Assembly (NCBI RefSeq): GCF_017565405.1
Contig: NZ_JAGEKR010000024.1
Span: 1 to 64,000 of the forward strand
Length of the DNA: 64,000 nucleotides
Direction of reading: 5' to 3'
From: Allobranchiibius sp. CTAmp26
GTDB lineage: Bacteria; Actinomycetota; Actinomycetes; Actinomycetales; Dermatophilaceae
A program made the translations under genes and the position numbers. Shown in pieces: positions 26,058 through 37,114 of the stretch; position 1 is the stretch's first letter; every line of letters starts with the position of its first letter. The notes under the pieces are model-generated. The model had not been told where the DNA came from, did no database searches, and was given only the letters and a program-made list of their open reading frames with translations.

Positions 26058-27535
26058 CGCGCCACGAACCTGCCCAATCGTCCTTCGAGTCTGTCCTGGG
26101 CGAATGCCAGGATCAGGCAGACCACCAGGTAGTAGACCGCCGCCGTGCTGTAGAGCTCGAGGTACTTCCCGCTCGGCGCGGCCGCGTCCTGGGCCTTGCG
26201 CAGCAGCTCGGTGACGATGATCGTCGACGCCAGCGAGGTGTCCTTGACCAGCGAGATGAGCTCGTTGGACAGCGGCGGTACGGCGGTGCGCGCTGCCTGC
26301 GGGATGATCACCCGCCGCAGCGCCGTGGGGTAGTTCATCCCGACCGACGAGGCCGCCTCCCATTGCCCGCGCGGGATGCTCTGGATCGCGGCCCGAATGG
26401 TCTCGGCCGCGTACCCCCCGACATTGAGACTGAAGGCGATGATCGCGGCCGGGAAGGGCGAGAACTTCACGCCCAGCTCGGGCAGGCCGAAGAAGATGAT
26501 GAACAGCTGCACCAGCAGCGGCGTGCCACGGATGATCGCGATGTACGCGCGGGCTACTCCGGATAGCACCAGACGGTTGGACATCCGGGCGATCGCGACA
26601 CCCAGGGCGATGACCAGCCCGGCCACGAAGCTGATCGCGGTCAGGGGCAGCGTGCCGGTGACCAGCCCCTTCAGCATCGGCACCAGATTGGTGCGGATCG
26701 TGTCCCAGGTGCTCGGCACCTTGGGTTGCACCGTGAACCACTTGTCGTAGGTCTTCTTCAGGCTGCCGTCGGACTTCATGGCGGCGATCTGGGTGTCGAT
26801 CTGGGGCATGAATCCGCTGCCCTTACGTGCCGCGAACGCCGACTGACTGGCGTCGGGCGTCGTACCGACGATCTTGACGTCGGTCGCGCCGGTGACGCGG
26901 ATGGCGTACTTCACGGCCAGCTGGTCGTTGACCAGCACGTCGATGCGACCCTGCTGCAGCAGGCTCAGGGATTGGTCGAGCCCCTCCACCGTCTGGATCT
27001 TGGCGCCGGCCTTGCGGGCGATGTCGCCCCAGTTGCTGGTGCTGCTCTCAGCAGCCCTCTTGCCCTTGATGTCGGCCAGGGAGTGGATGTTCTTCTCGCT
27101 GGAGCGGGCCACGATGACGCCCGTCGTGTCGACGTACGGCGACGACAGGTCGTAGAGGGACTTGCGCTCGGAGTTGATCGTGATCTGGTCGGCGATCATG
27201 TCGATGCGCCCGGCCTTGAGCGCGGCGAAGAGCGAGTCGAACGGGATCTGGACGAACTGCACCTTGACGCCGAGCCGCTGGGCGATCTGCTGCACGACCT
27301 CGACGTCGTAGCCGGTGAGCTTGCCGTTCTGGTTGAAGTCGAACGGCGGGTAGGTGCCCTCCGTCCCCACCCGCAGCACCTTCGGCACCGACGCGGTGGA
27401 CGCCCGCCCGATGCTCTGCGGATGGCTGCCCGAGGTGGCGGCACCTGCCGCAGGCAGCGCGACGAATGCTCCGAAGAGGAGGACGATCAGCGCGCCCAGC
27501 CATCGAACGGCAGGTAAGCGAAGGTTATGGGGCAC
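26054..27535 (-). CDS. Fused amino-acid binding protein and ABC permease
   Basis: The protein has 493 residues. Residues 1-33 are a signal segment (LGALIVLLFGAFVALPAAGA). About 50-275 is a family-3 solute-binding domain (VLRVGTEGTYPPFDFNQNGK, YDVEVVQQIAQRLGVKVQFV, DQSLSLLQQGRIDVLVNDQL). About 285-490 is a His/Glu/Gln/Arg-type permease with several membrane helices and the EAA-like loop (EAASSVGMNYPTALRRVIIP). The domain order resembles fused transporters such as GlnPQ. Substrate is a polar amino acid, possibly cystine or glutamine class; I cannot choose. It is cotranscribed with the ATPase gene downstream. Confidence 0.9.
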   Translation of the reverse strand: MPHNLRLPAVRWLGALIVLLFGAFVALPAAGAATSGSHPQSIGRASTASVPKVLRVGTEGTYPPFDFNQNGKLTGYDVEVVQQIAQRLGVKVQFVQIPFDSLFAALKAGRIDMIADQITINSERKSLYDLSSPYVDTTGVIVARSSEKNIHSLADIKGKRAAESSTSNWGDIARKAGAKIQTVEGLDQSLSLLQQGRIDVLVNDQLAVKYAIRVTGATDVKIVGTTPDASQSAFAARKGSGFMPQIDTQIAAMKSDGSLKKTYDKWFTVQPKVPSTWDTIRTNLVPMLKGLVTGTLPLTAISFVAGLVIALGVAIARMSNRLVLSGVARAYIAIIRGTPLLVQLFIIFFGLPELGVKFSPFPAAIIAFSLNVGGYAAETIRAAIQSIPRGQWEAASSVGMNYPTALRRVIIPQAARTAVPPLSNELISLVKDTSLASTIIVTELLRKAQDAAAPSGKYLELYSTAAVYYLVVCLILAFAQDRLEGRLGRFVAR

Positions 27536-27559
27536 GCCCGAAACCCTAATGGTCGCCGG

Positions 27560-29473
27560 TCAGGCCTTCCCCGCCGCGGTGAGGAAGCTCTTGACGATCG
27601 GCAGGCAGGTCACGCCGCCGTATCCGCCGGTCTCGACGAAGACGGCGATCGCGAGGTCGCCCTGGAACGCGATCATCCAGGAGTGCGTCTGCGGTGGGTT
27701 GCCCGTGCCGTACTCCGCGGTCCCGGTCTTGGCCATCACCGGCCCGCCGGGCACCGACTGCAGACCCGTCGCGCCGCCCTCGGTGACCACCGCACGCATC
27801 AGCGCCCGTAGGGAGGTGGTCTCGGCAGCGGTGAGCGGAGTGGTCGGCTGCTTGGACACGGTCGGCTTGTGGTCGGGCAGCACGTACGGCGTGACGCGTG
27901 CGCCGTGCGCGACGGACGCCGCCACGGTGGCCATCCCGAGCGGTGAGGCGAGCACCCTTCCCTGACCGATCATCGACACCTGGTGGTCGGCCCCGGCGTC
28001 ACCGGGCGGCACGCTGCCGAAGAAGGGACCGTCGGACGGGTTCTGCGTCAGCCCGAGCGAATCCGCCGCCACCGCGAGGGAACTCTGCGACGCGCGGTCG
28101 GCGCCCCGGATCATCACGGTGTTGCAGGAGTTCGCGACCGCGGTCTTGAACGGGATCATCCCGAGCTTGTCCTTGGGGTAGTCCGGGAAGTTCTTCACGA
28201 TCCGCCCCTGCACCGAGATCGTCGGGGTGCAGTCGACCGTGTCGGTGATCTTGAGGCCGGACCGCAGCAGGGCCAGCGACGAGACGACCTTGAACGTCGA
28301 GCCTGGCGCATACCGGCCGAGGAACGCCGTGTCGTACCCCTGCGAACCCGCGCCGGAGGCCGCCACCAGCACCTCGCCGGTGGACGGCCGGATCGCCACC
28401 AGCGCCGAGGGGCTCTTCTGTGCTTTCAGCAACGACTCCGCGGTTGTCTGCAGGTCCTGGCGCAGTGTCGTCCGCAGCGGCTTCGGCGCGACGGCGCCGA
28501 GCGAGGCGAGGGTGCGCACGGACTGCGGCCCGCTGGCACCGGGCAGCACCGCGCTGATCCGCAGGGCGGCGCTCCCCCGCAGCTGCGCGTCGTACTGCTG
28601 CTGCAGGCCGCCGATGCCCACCAGGTCGGTCGCCGTGACCGGATCCTTGGTGCCCTTGCTGTTCTTGACGATCTCCGCGGTCGCCGGTCCGACCGTGCCG
28701 AGCACCGCGCGGGCGAAGGTCGCGGACGGCGCGAGCGGGCGCCGGTCGGTGATCAGGACGGCGCCGGGGATCGCACGGATGCGAGCGGCCTCTGCCGCGG
28801 TCACCGCCTGCGTGCGCAGCACAATGGCCTCGACGAACGCCGAGGGACCGCTTGCCGCAACGGATTTCGCGTACGACGCGGCGTCCACTCCGACGACCGC
28901 CGCGAGTTTCGTCGCCGAGGCGGTGGCAGTCGCGGCGGCCGCCTTCGTCTTGTCGATGCCGACCCGGTAGACGGGCCGGTAGGTCACGATGGCGTCGCCG
29001 TTGTCGTCGGTGATCTCGCCCCGGTCCTGCGCCACGGATGCCGCGGTCAGGTGCTCGCCGGTGCGCAGCTGGGGGTGCACCAGGGTGGAGGACCAGGGAG
29101 TGGTCCACTTCTTGGCCGTCGACGTCATCGTGACCTGCTGGTCGTAGGTCCACCGACGGCCGCCGGCGAGCGTCCACTGGGTCGCGAGCATCACGGTCTT
29201 GGACGACTTCGACGCCCCTGGGGTCACCTTCACAACCCGCACGGTGTGCGCGGTGGCGGCCAGCCCGCGGACGACCGCGGCGTACGACGTGTCGACGTCC
29301 TGGCCGGTCACGGGACTGCCGGCGAAGTGCCCGGACTGCAACGCGGCGGCGAGCTTGGCGGCGGCGTCCTTCGATCCGTCACCACCGCCGCCGGAACCGG
29401 TGCAGCTCGCGAGCGCCGCGACCGGCGCCACGACCCCCGCCGCCAGCACCGCCCGACGGCTCGATTGGTTCAT
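27560..29473 (-). CDS. Penicillin-binding transpeptidase with lipoprotein-like signal (MecA-N type PBP)
   Basis: The protein has 638 residues from the ATG at 29473; GTG at 29503 and ATG at 29497 are alternatives. The N-terminus has two arginines (SSRRAVLAAG) and a lipobox LASC ending at C24, so it may be lipid-anchored instead of held by a membrane helix. Then come an NTF2-like MecA-N domain (about 35-160), a dimerisation domain (about 165-315) and a transpeptidase domain with S392-TFK, S449-CN and K582-TG. It crosslinks peptidoglycan outside the membrane and would bind beta-lactams. Related proteins include the low-affinity PBPs; resistance is not shown. It is the first gene of no clear operon. 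Confidence 0.9.
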   Translation of the reverse strand: MNQSSRRAVLAAGVVAPVAALASCTGSGGGGDGSKDAAAKLAAALQSGHFAGSPVTGQDVDTSYAAVVRGLAATAHTVRVVKVTPGASKSSKTVMLATQWTLAGGRRWTYDQQVTMTSTAKKWTTPWSSTLVHPQLRTGEHLTAASVAQDRGEITDDNGDAIVTYRPVYRVGIDKTKAAAATATASATKLAAVVGVDAASYAKSVAASGPSAFVEAIVLRTQAVTAAEAARIRAIPGAVLITDRRPLAPSATFARAVLGTVGPATAEIVKNSKGTKDPVTATDLVGIGGLQQQYDAQLRGSAALRISAVLPGASGPQSVRTLASLGAVAPKPLRTTLRQDLQTTAESLLKAQKSPSALVAIRPSTGEVLVAASGAGSQGYDTAFLGRYAPGSTFKVVSSLALLRSGLKITDTVDCTPTISVQGRIVKNFPDYPKDKLGMIPFKTAVANSCNTVMIRGADRASQSSLAVAADSLGLTQNPSDGPFFGSVPPGDAGADHQVSMIGQGRVLASPLGMATVAASVAHGARVTPYVLPDHKPTVSKQPTTPLTAAETTSLRALMRAVVTEGGATGLQSVPGGPVMAKTGTAEYGTGNPPQTHSWMIAFQGDLAIAVFVETGGYGGVTCLPIVKSFLTAAGKA

Positions 29474-29503
29474 CTCACGCGCGTCCGCAGTCCCCATCCG
29501 CAC

Positions 29504-29823
29504 ACGCTAACCCGGTGTGCCGACACGGATGCCGTACCGCGCGCAGGTGGGAAACCGGCGCTTCGGTCACTTACCTCCGCTCGAAGAGCTACCGCTGCAA
29601 GGCGGCGGTCTTCAGGCGGCCTCGAGCAGGAGCGGTGGCCTCGGGCTGGTACCTCGAGCGTGGGTTATCGACCCCGCGGTCACTTTCCTGCGCCGGTAGC
29701 GCATGCGCAGGTGGGGAATCGACCCTGCGGTCACTTTCCTGCGCCGGGAGCGCCCGCGCAGGTGGGGAATCGGCCCCGCGGTCACTTCCGCACCACGCGT
29801 CGGCACCCGATCGTGGACTGCGA
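29504..29823. other. Intergenic region between the PBP gene and the asd paralogue
   Basis: It holds no supported gene. It contains three 51-base tandem repeat units (29654 onward) and a degenerate copy at 29541, plus the probable PBP promoter near 29504-29530. Open frames through the repeat (17-residue periodicity) are by-products of the repeat. Confidence 0.6.
29654..29800. repeat. 51-base tandem repeat with internal hairpin potential
   Basis: Units begin at about 29654, 29705 and 29756. The core reads GCGCAGGTGGGGAATCGACC, then CTGCGGTCACTTTCCTGCGC. GCGCAGG and CCTGCGC at the two ends of the core can pair. A diverged copy starts at 29541. It resembles dispersed intergenic repeats of high-GC actinobacteria more than a coding or CRISPR array. 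Confidence 0.75.
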
Positions 29824-30882
29824 TCAGCTGACGACGAGCTCGGCGATCTCCAGCAGGTTGAGCGCGGAACCCCGGCGCAGGTTGTCGCCGCAGACGAAGA
29901 ACTGCACCGACCTCGGGAAGTCGTCCAACTGCCGCACCCGGCCGACGAAAACGGGGTCCGATCCGACGACGTCCACTGGCGTCGGCCACTCGTCGGACCT
30001 CGGGTCATCAAGCACGACAACGGAGTTCGCGTCCTGCGTGAGAGCCTGGACGACGTCTTCACGGTGCAGCCGCTGCTCGAACGTCGCGTGCACGGTCATC
30101 GAGTGGGTCGTGGTGACCGGCACCTGCACACACGTCGTGGCGATCTTCAGCGTCGGCGTCTCGAGCAGGGCACGCAGCTCGGCGCGCACCGCGAGCTCGT
30201 GCGCCGACGACTTGCCGTCACCCGGGCCGCCGACCCACGGGACGACGTTGAACGCGATCGGTGCAGGGAACGGGCTCGCGCCGGAGAGGTCGGCGAGCTT
30301 GCGGCGTACGTCGCCCGGGTACTGCCCGACGCTGCGGTCGCCGCCCAGGGCGTTCGCCTCGTCGTAGAGGCGCTGCACTCCGGGCGACCCGGCATCCGAG
30401 ACGGCCTGGTAGGTGGAGACGATCAGCTCCTGCAACCGCCACCGCCGGTGCAGTGACGTCAGCACACCGATCATCGTCAGGGTCGTCGCGCTCGGACTGG
30501 CGAAGATCCGCGCACCCTCCCGTTTGGTGGCGGCCGGGTTGAGCCCCGGCACCACCAGGGGCACCGCGTCGTCGCCGATGAAGGCGCCCGAGCTGTCCAC
30601 GACCACGGCGCCCGCGGCGACCGCGCGCGGCGCCCACTCCCGAGCGACCTCGGGAGGCACTGCGAAAACGGCAACGTCGACACCGGCGAACGCGGCGTCG
30701 TCCAGGCCGTGCACCTGCAGCTCGCGGCCGGCGGCGTCGACGGTGCGACCCGAGGACCGGGACGACGCGAGGAGGCGCACCTCCCCCCACACGTCGCGGC
30801 CCATCGGCAGCACGCCGAGCAGCGTCTGGCCGACCAGCCCCGTGGCCCCGACCACGGCAATGGTCGCTCCGTCGCGCGTCAT
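29824..30882 (-). CDS. Aspartate-semialdehyde dehydrogenase paralogue lacking active-site residues
   Basis: The protein has 352 residues and the full ASADH fold: the N-terminal dinucleotide motif IAVVGATGLVGQTLLGVLP and the core YQAVSDAGSPGVQRL. Yet the catalytic Cys motif is ASPSATT, with A132 where the neighbouring Asd has C134 (NPNCTT). The substrate Arg motif RVP is QVP, the Lys of the EEQK segment is lost, and only the His in THSMTVH remains. It cannot do the normal reaction as judged from sequence. The ATG at 30882 with GGGGGAGG upstream is preferred; a GTG at 30906 that overlaps the asd stop is the alternative. It lies last in a lysC-asd operon, so it may regulate, stabilise or hetero-oligomerise with Asd. 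Confidence 0.85.
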   Translation of the reverse strand: MTRDGATIAVVGATGLVGQTLLGVLPMGRDVWGEVRLLASSRSSGRTVDAAGRELQVHGLDDAAFAGVDVAVFAVPPEVAREWAPRAVAAGAVVVDSSGAFIGDDAVPLVVPGLNPAATKREGARIFASPSATTLTMIGVLTSLHRRWRLQELIVSTYQAVSDAGSPGVQRLYDEANALGGDRSVGQYPGDVRRKLADLSGASPFPAPIAFNVVPWVGGPGDGKSSAHELAVRAELRALLETPTLKIATTCVQVPVTTTHSMTVHATFEQRLHREDVVQALTQDANSVVVLDDPRSDEWPTPVDVVGSDPVFVGRVRQLDDFPRSVQFFVCGDNLRRGSALNLLEIAELVVS

Positions 30883-30902
30883 GTCAGACGTGCCTCCCCC
30901 CG

Positions 30903-33238
<2,336 letters not shown>

Positions 33239-33401
33239 GGTCACCAAGGGTAGTGAGACCAGGATTCGAGACGCACGATGCCCGTATTCCGGGACGCGCT
33301 GGGGTCAGAATCCGGACGTGATCAGACTCACAGCGCCTATATAACACGCGGAACGCCGGATCAAAGATGCGTATGTCGGTCGCCGGTGGCATCCTTATCG
33401 G

Positions 33402-34208
33402 ATGTCAAGTCGCACCCCGGGGTTGGTGACCACTGTGCCCGACGTCGGGCATCGTGCGTTGCTTCCTGCCGCGCTGCGAACTTTCCGGGCCCCCGTCTGG
33501 TGGCATGAGATCGCGATTCTGGTCATCCTGGACGTCGTCTACGAGCGCCTGCGCAACCTCGTGCCGTCGCACGAGACCGCGGCGATCGACCGCGGACTGC
33601 GGGTCCTGCACCTGACCCAGAAGCTGCACATCAACTTCGAGTTGCCGCTCAACCACTTCTTCGCCGCGCACGACGAGATCGCCCGGCTGGCCAACGGCTA
33701 CTACTCGTTCCTGCATCTGCCGATGACCGGCGGGGTTCTGATCTGGCTGTTCTTCTGGCAACGGCGGGTCTATCGCTCGGCGCGCACGGTGCTGGTGACC
33801 ACCACCGTGATCGGACTGTGCGGTTTCTACCTCGTGCCGATGGCGCCGCCGCGCCTGCTGGGTGCGGGTTTCGTGGACACCCTGGTGCAGTTCCACACCT
33901 TCGGGTCCTGGGGGCACGCCTCCGTCGCCGCGGTGACCAACCAGTACGCCGCGATGCCGAGCCTGCATTGCGCGTGGGCGCTCTGGTGCGGTCTGACGGT
34001 CTTCAACCTGGCCAAGCACCGGATCGTGCGGTACGCCGCGATGCTCTACCCGCTGTTGACCTTCACCGTGGTCATCGGCACGGCGAACCACTTCGCGCTC
34101 GACGGGGTTGCCGGCGCCGCGGTGCTCGGCCTCGCCTTCGGCATCCACCGCGCACTGCAGGGCCGCGGTGCCTACGAACCGGCGCCGCTGTTGCCCGAGT
34201 ACTCCTGA
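33402..34208 (+). CDS. PAP2-superfamily membrane phosphatase / inositolphosphotransferase-like
   Basis: The protein has 268 residues with about six membrane helices (HEIAILVILDVVYERL, GGVLIWLFFW, VLVTTTVIGLCGFYLV). The C-terminal PAP2 active site is YAAMPSLHCAWALW then TANHFALDGVAG, where the two His residues serve catalysis. Members remove or transfer phosphate groups on lipids or polyprenyl carriers. The ATG at 33402 gives the complete first helix. Its 3' end overlaps the convergent GT39-like gene by 37 bases. Confidence 0.85.
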   Translation: MSSRTPGLVTTVPDVGHRALLPAALRTFRAPVWWHEIAILVILDVVYERLRNLVPSHETAAIDRGLRVLHLTQKLHINFELPLNHFFAAHDEIARLANGYYSFLHLPMTGGVLIWLFFWQRRVYRSARTVLVTTTVIGLCGFYLVPMAPPRLLGAGFVDTLVQFHTFGSWGHASVAAVTNQYAAMPSLHCAWALWCGLTVFNLAKHRIVRYAAMLYPLLTFTVVIGTANHFALDGVAGAAVLGLAFGIHRALQGRGAYEPAPLLPEYS

Positions 34209-35737
34209 CGCAACCGGTAGATCGTCACGCCGTTCACCCGAGCGGCCGGCGTGTAGTAGGTGTCCACGAAGTACTTCAACTGCGGGAAGACCGACAACGG
34301 GTACTTACCGTCGAAGTACTGCCCCCCGTACGCGCGCAGGTCGGCCGTAGAGGTGTCGAGCACGAGCTGCGGCGGGTGGGTGTAGACCGAGCGCAGCACG
34401 GCGGCATAGGCACCGGGCGTGATGGCGGGCACCGTGTTCGGGTCCGAGGTGCGGTTGCCTGACACTCCGGTGACGAAGTCGGAGTGCACCAGCGCTCCCC
34501 CGAGGGGGCGGTCGGACTCCCACTGCGCCTCGGGAAGGTTGCCCCAGACCAGGATCGGCTGGTCGGGGCGGGTGTGGGCCGCGACGTACTTCGCGAGTGG
34601 CGTCGTGTCGGGCAGCGTGCGGAACGTGCCGGGGGTGAATCCCGCCACCACGGCCGCAACCGTGACCACGACCAGCAGCGAGATGATCCACGTCCGCGGG
34701 CGGCCGGCGAGACGGGCCACGACGGGCGTGGCCAGTAGTACGAGGGGTGGCAGCGATTGGATCCAGTAGTGGGCGAAGAAGCGGAACCCCGAGATCCAGG
34801 CGATCGTCGCCGTCGCCCACCACACCCACAGGTCACGGTCGACCTGCAGCGCCCGCCGCAGCGAACCGGCCGCCCGGACCCGCAGGGCCACGGGAACGAG
34901 CAGCGGCAGGTGCAACCCGACCAGTAGGACGAGGCCGCCGAAGAAGCTGACCGACACCATCGACCAGTTGGGCGCGGTGAGCAGGAACCCCTGGTTGGAG
35001 ACGAAGACCCAGTGCCACACGTCGGCGGTCGGCAGCCAGACCACCACCAGCCCGATCCCGACGAGGAAGCCGCCGAACATCCAGCCCAGGTGCTTCCAGC
35101 GACGTGACCGCGCCACCGCGATGCCGGCCGGCAGCAGCCCGATGAGCCAGGTCTGCCGGCAGAGGACCGCGCCCGCGAGAGCGAGGCCGGCCAGCGCCGC
35201 GGACCTCGTCGAACGCCGGCGGGCCAGCACCATCGCCATGGCCCCGGGGGCGAGCGCGAAGTGCGCGTAGTTGGCCGCCTGACCCGCGTCGGGCAGGAAC
35301 GCCACCGCGGCGGTGATCATCAGGACCCCGGCCCACGCGCGTTCCGCGCGGGTTCGGAGGCTGACATCGGCGGCGACCGCACAGGCCGCCACCGCCAGCA
35401 GCAGAGCGGCCAGCAGGTGCACCGGGCGCAGGTCGACATTGCCGAAGAGCGCGAACATCGCGTGGTAGAGGTAGGTGGGCAGGGGCGGTTTGCGGTCGAT
35501 GGCGTCGATGTAGAGCCGGCCGCCGTGCTGCAGGGTGATCGCCTGGTCGGCGATCGTCGCCTCGTCGGGATCGTAGAGCTGGTGGAAGTATCCGGGGACG
35601 TGCACCACGAGGGCGAGGACGAAGAACGCGCCGGCCATCCCGGCGTACCGACGGGCGATCTCCCGCCACCGGGTGGACGACTCGGTCCCCTCACCGGCGT
35701 CCACTTCTGCCCGGGTCCGGGCGTCTACCTCAGCCAC
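34172..35737 (-). CDS. ArnT/PMT-like (GT39/GT83) membrane glycosyltransferase
   Basis: The protein has 521 residues with about 11 membrane helices and a C-terminal outer domain (from about 385). Near the N-terminus is [13 protein letters not shown], the acidic loop motif of GT-C polyprenyl-phosphate sugar transferases. [17 protein letters not shown] follows, also typical. Donor and acceptor are unknown; cell-wall glycan or protein mannosylation are options. The GTG at 35737 overlaps the recR stop by eight bases, so it is cotranscribed with recR. It overlaps the PAP2 gene tail to tail by 37 bases. Confidence 0.85.
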   Translation of the reverse strand: MAEVDARTRAEVDAGEGTESSTRWREIARRYAGMAGAFFVLALVVHVPGYFHQLYDPDEATIADQAITLQHGGRLYIDAIDRKPPLPTYLYHAMFALFGNVDLRPVHLLAALLLAVAACAVAADVSLRTRAERAWAGVLMITAAVAFLPDAGQAANYAHFALAPGAMAMVLARRRSTRSAALAGLALAGAVLCRQTWLIGLLPAGIAVARSRRWKHLGWMFGGFLVGIGLVVVWLPTADVWHWVFVSNQGFLLTAPNWSMVSVSFFGGLVLLVGLHLPLLVPVALRVRAAGSLRRALQVDRDLWVWWATATIAWISGFRFFAHYWIQSLPPLVLLATPVVARLAGRPRTWIISLLVVVTVAAVVAGFTPGTFRTLPDTTPLAKYVAAHTRPDQPILVWGNLPEAQWESDRPLGGALVHSDFVTGVSGNRTSDPNTVPAITPGAYAAVLRSVYTHPPQLVLDTSTADLRAYGGQYFDGKYPLSVFPQLKYFVDTYYTPAARVNGVTIYRLRQEYSGNSGAGS

Positions 35738-36329
35738 CGATCAACCGGCGACCTTCGAAGGCGCGGCCCAGCGTCACTTCGTCGGCGTACTCCAGGTCAC
35801 CGCCGACCGGCAGCCCCGAGGCCAGTCGCGAGACCGGCATGCCCAACGGCGACAGCAACCGCGACAGGTAGGTCGCGGTCGCCTCACCGTTGAGGTTGGG
35901 GTTGGTGGCGATGATGACTTCCTCGATGGGCTCGGCGCCCAGGCGGCGCATCAACTCGGTGATGCGCAGGTCGTCCGGGCCGATGCCGTCGATCGGGCTG
36001 ATGGCCCCACCGAGCACGTGGTAGCGGCCGCGGAACTCGCGGGTGCGCTCCATGGCCATGATGTCCTTGGGCTCCTCCACGACGCAGATCAAGCTCACCG
36101 AGCGTCGGGAGTCGCCGCAGATGCGGCACAGGGTGTCCTCGGAGACGTTGAAGCACAGGTCGCAGAAGCGGACCTTGTCCTTGACCACGGCCAGCACCTC
36201 GCTGAGGCGTTGGACGTCGGCGCGGTCGGCCTGCAGCAGGTGGAACGCGATGCGTTGCGCCGACTTCGGACCGACGCCCGGCAGCCTGCCGAGCTCGTCG
36301 ATCAGGTCCTGGACCACACCTTCGTACAC
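35730..36329 (-). CDS. recR: Recombination mediator RecR
   Basis: RecR works with RecO and RecF to load RecA on gapped DNA. The 199 residues contain an N-terminal helix-hairpin-helix ([20 protein letters not shown]), a zinc finger ([18 protein letters not shown]) and a Toprim domain ([16 protein letters not shown]). The GTG at 36329 ([13 protein letters not shown]) fits the family start; a longer frame to 36398 is not supported. The usual upstream partner dnaX is elsewhere in this window (43582-45825). Confidence 0.95.
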   Translation of the reverse strand: MYEGVVQDLIDELGRLPGVGPKSAQRIAFHLLQADRADVQRLSEVLAVVKDKVRFCDLCFNVSEDTLCRICGDSRRSVSLICVVEEPKDIMAMERTREFRGRYHVLGGAISPIDGIGPDDLRITELMRRLGAEPIEEVIIATNPNLNGEATATYLSRLLSPLGMPVSRLASGLPVGGDLEYADEVTLGRAFEGRRLIGG

Positions 36330-36450
36330 GAGGCGACAGCCTACGGGCTCGTGCTGACACGACCCTGTGGTTCGTCGGACTCGACAACCGACGCACACCG
36401 TTCCCCCCGCCCAGCGCCGGTGGACGCCCTCGGCCGCTTAGGTTGGCGTG

Positions 36451-37017
36451 ATGGTGGGGATTCGGTACGAGCGCGACGGTCGGTCGTGGCCGGCGGGCAC
36501 CGCGCGCACCACGGAATGGATCGGCGAACTCACCAAGGCCGGTCGCGGCATCGACGCCGGCGTGCCATCCGTGTATGCGGGGTACGCGACCCTCGTGCTG
36601 CCCACCGGCGACCGGGACGCGCGCGAGGCGCAGGACGGCGAGCTGCTATCCCTGCTCGCCGACCACTCGCCGGCGCCGTGGTGGCTGGGGTATCTGCACA
36701 CGAACTCCGAGGAGACCGAGCGCTGGGGCGATCTGCCCACAGTCGCACTCTACTCGGGCTGGACCTACACGCTGGTGGAGGCCGGCCCCGAACAGGCCGC
36801 CACCTGGCGTCCTCCGGATTCGACGCGTGGCGCAGTGCCGGACCTGATCTTCCCTGCGGACCGCTCCTGGCTCGTGACCCGCCTTTGGGACGACGGTTGG
36901 CGTTGCATCGGCGGGTCGATCGACCTGGTCGAAAGCCTGCTCGGCCGGTTCCCTGACGCCGCCCGCCGGGTCACTCTCGGCGAGAACTCGACCCCGCCGG
37001 GCCACCGGTCCACCTGA
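36451..37017 (+). CDS. Hypothetical protein, 188 residues
   Basis: I do not recognise this protein. It is soluble and Trp-rich (PWWLGYLHTN, YSGWTYTLVEAGPEQAATW, WLVTRLWDDGWRCIGG), with no signal peptide or membrane helix. The ATG at 36451 lies just after TAGGTT, placed as a -10 box would be for a leaderless message. Coding character is clear (strong third-position GC). Confidence 0.7.
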   Translation: MVGIRYERDGRSWPAGTARTTEWIGELTKAGRGIDAGVPSVYAGYATLVLPTGDRDAREAQDGELLSLLADHSPAPWWLGYLHTNSEETERWGDLPTVALYSGWTYTLVEAGPEQAATWRPPDSTRGAVPDLIFPADRSWLVTRLWDDGWRCIGGSIDLVESLLGRFPDAARRVTLGENSTPPGHRST

Positions 37018-37114
37018 CGGCCGGGCGCGGCGGTCCGTCGCCGCACCGAGTGTTTCCGGTGCGTTCACGTAGACCGTGTGGCGAGGACGAGCCGTCTTCC
37101 AGATCGTTGTGCTC

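Noticed and set aside
29654-29800. Possible CRISPR array
   Set aside because: Units abut with no distinct unique spacers between them, and no cas genes are near.
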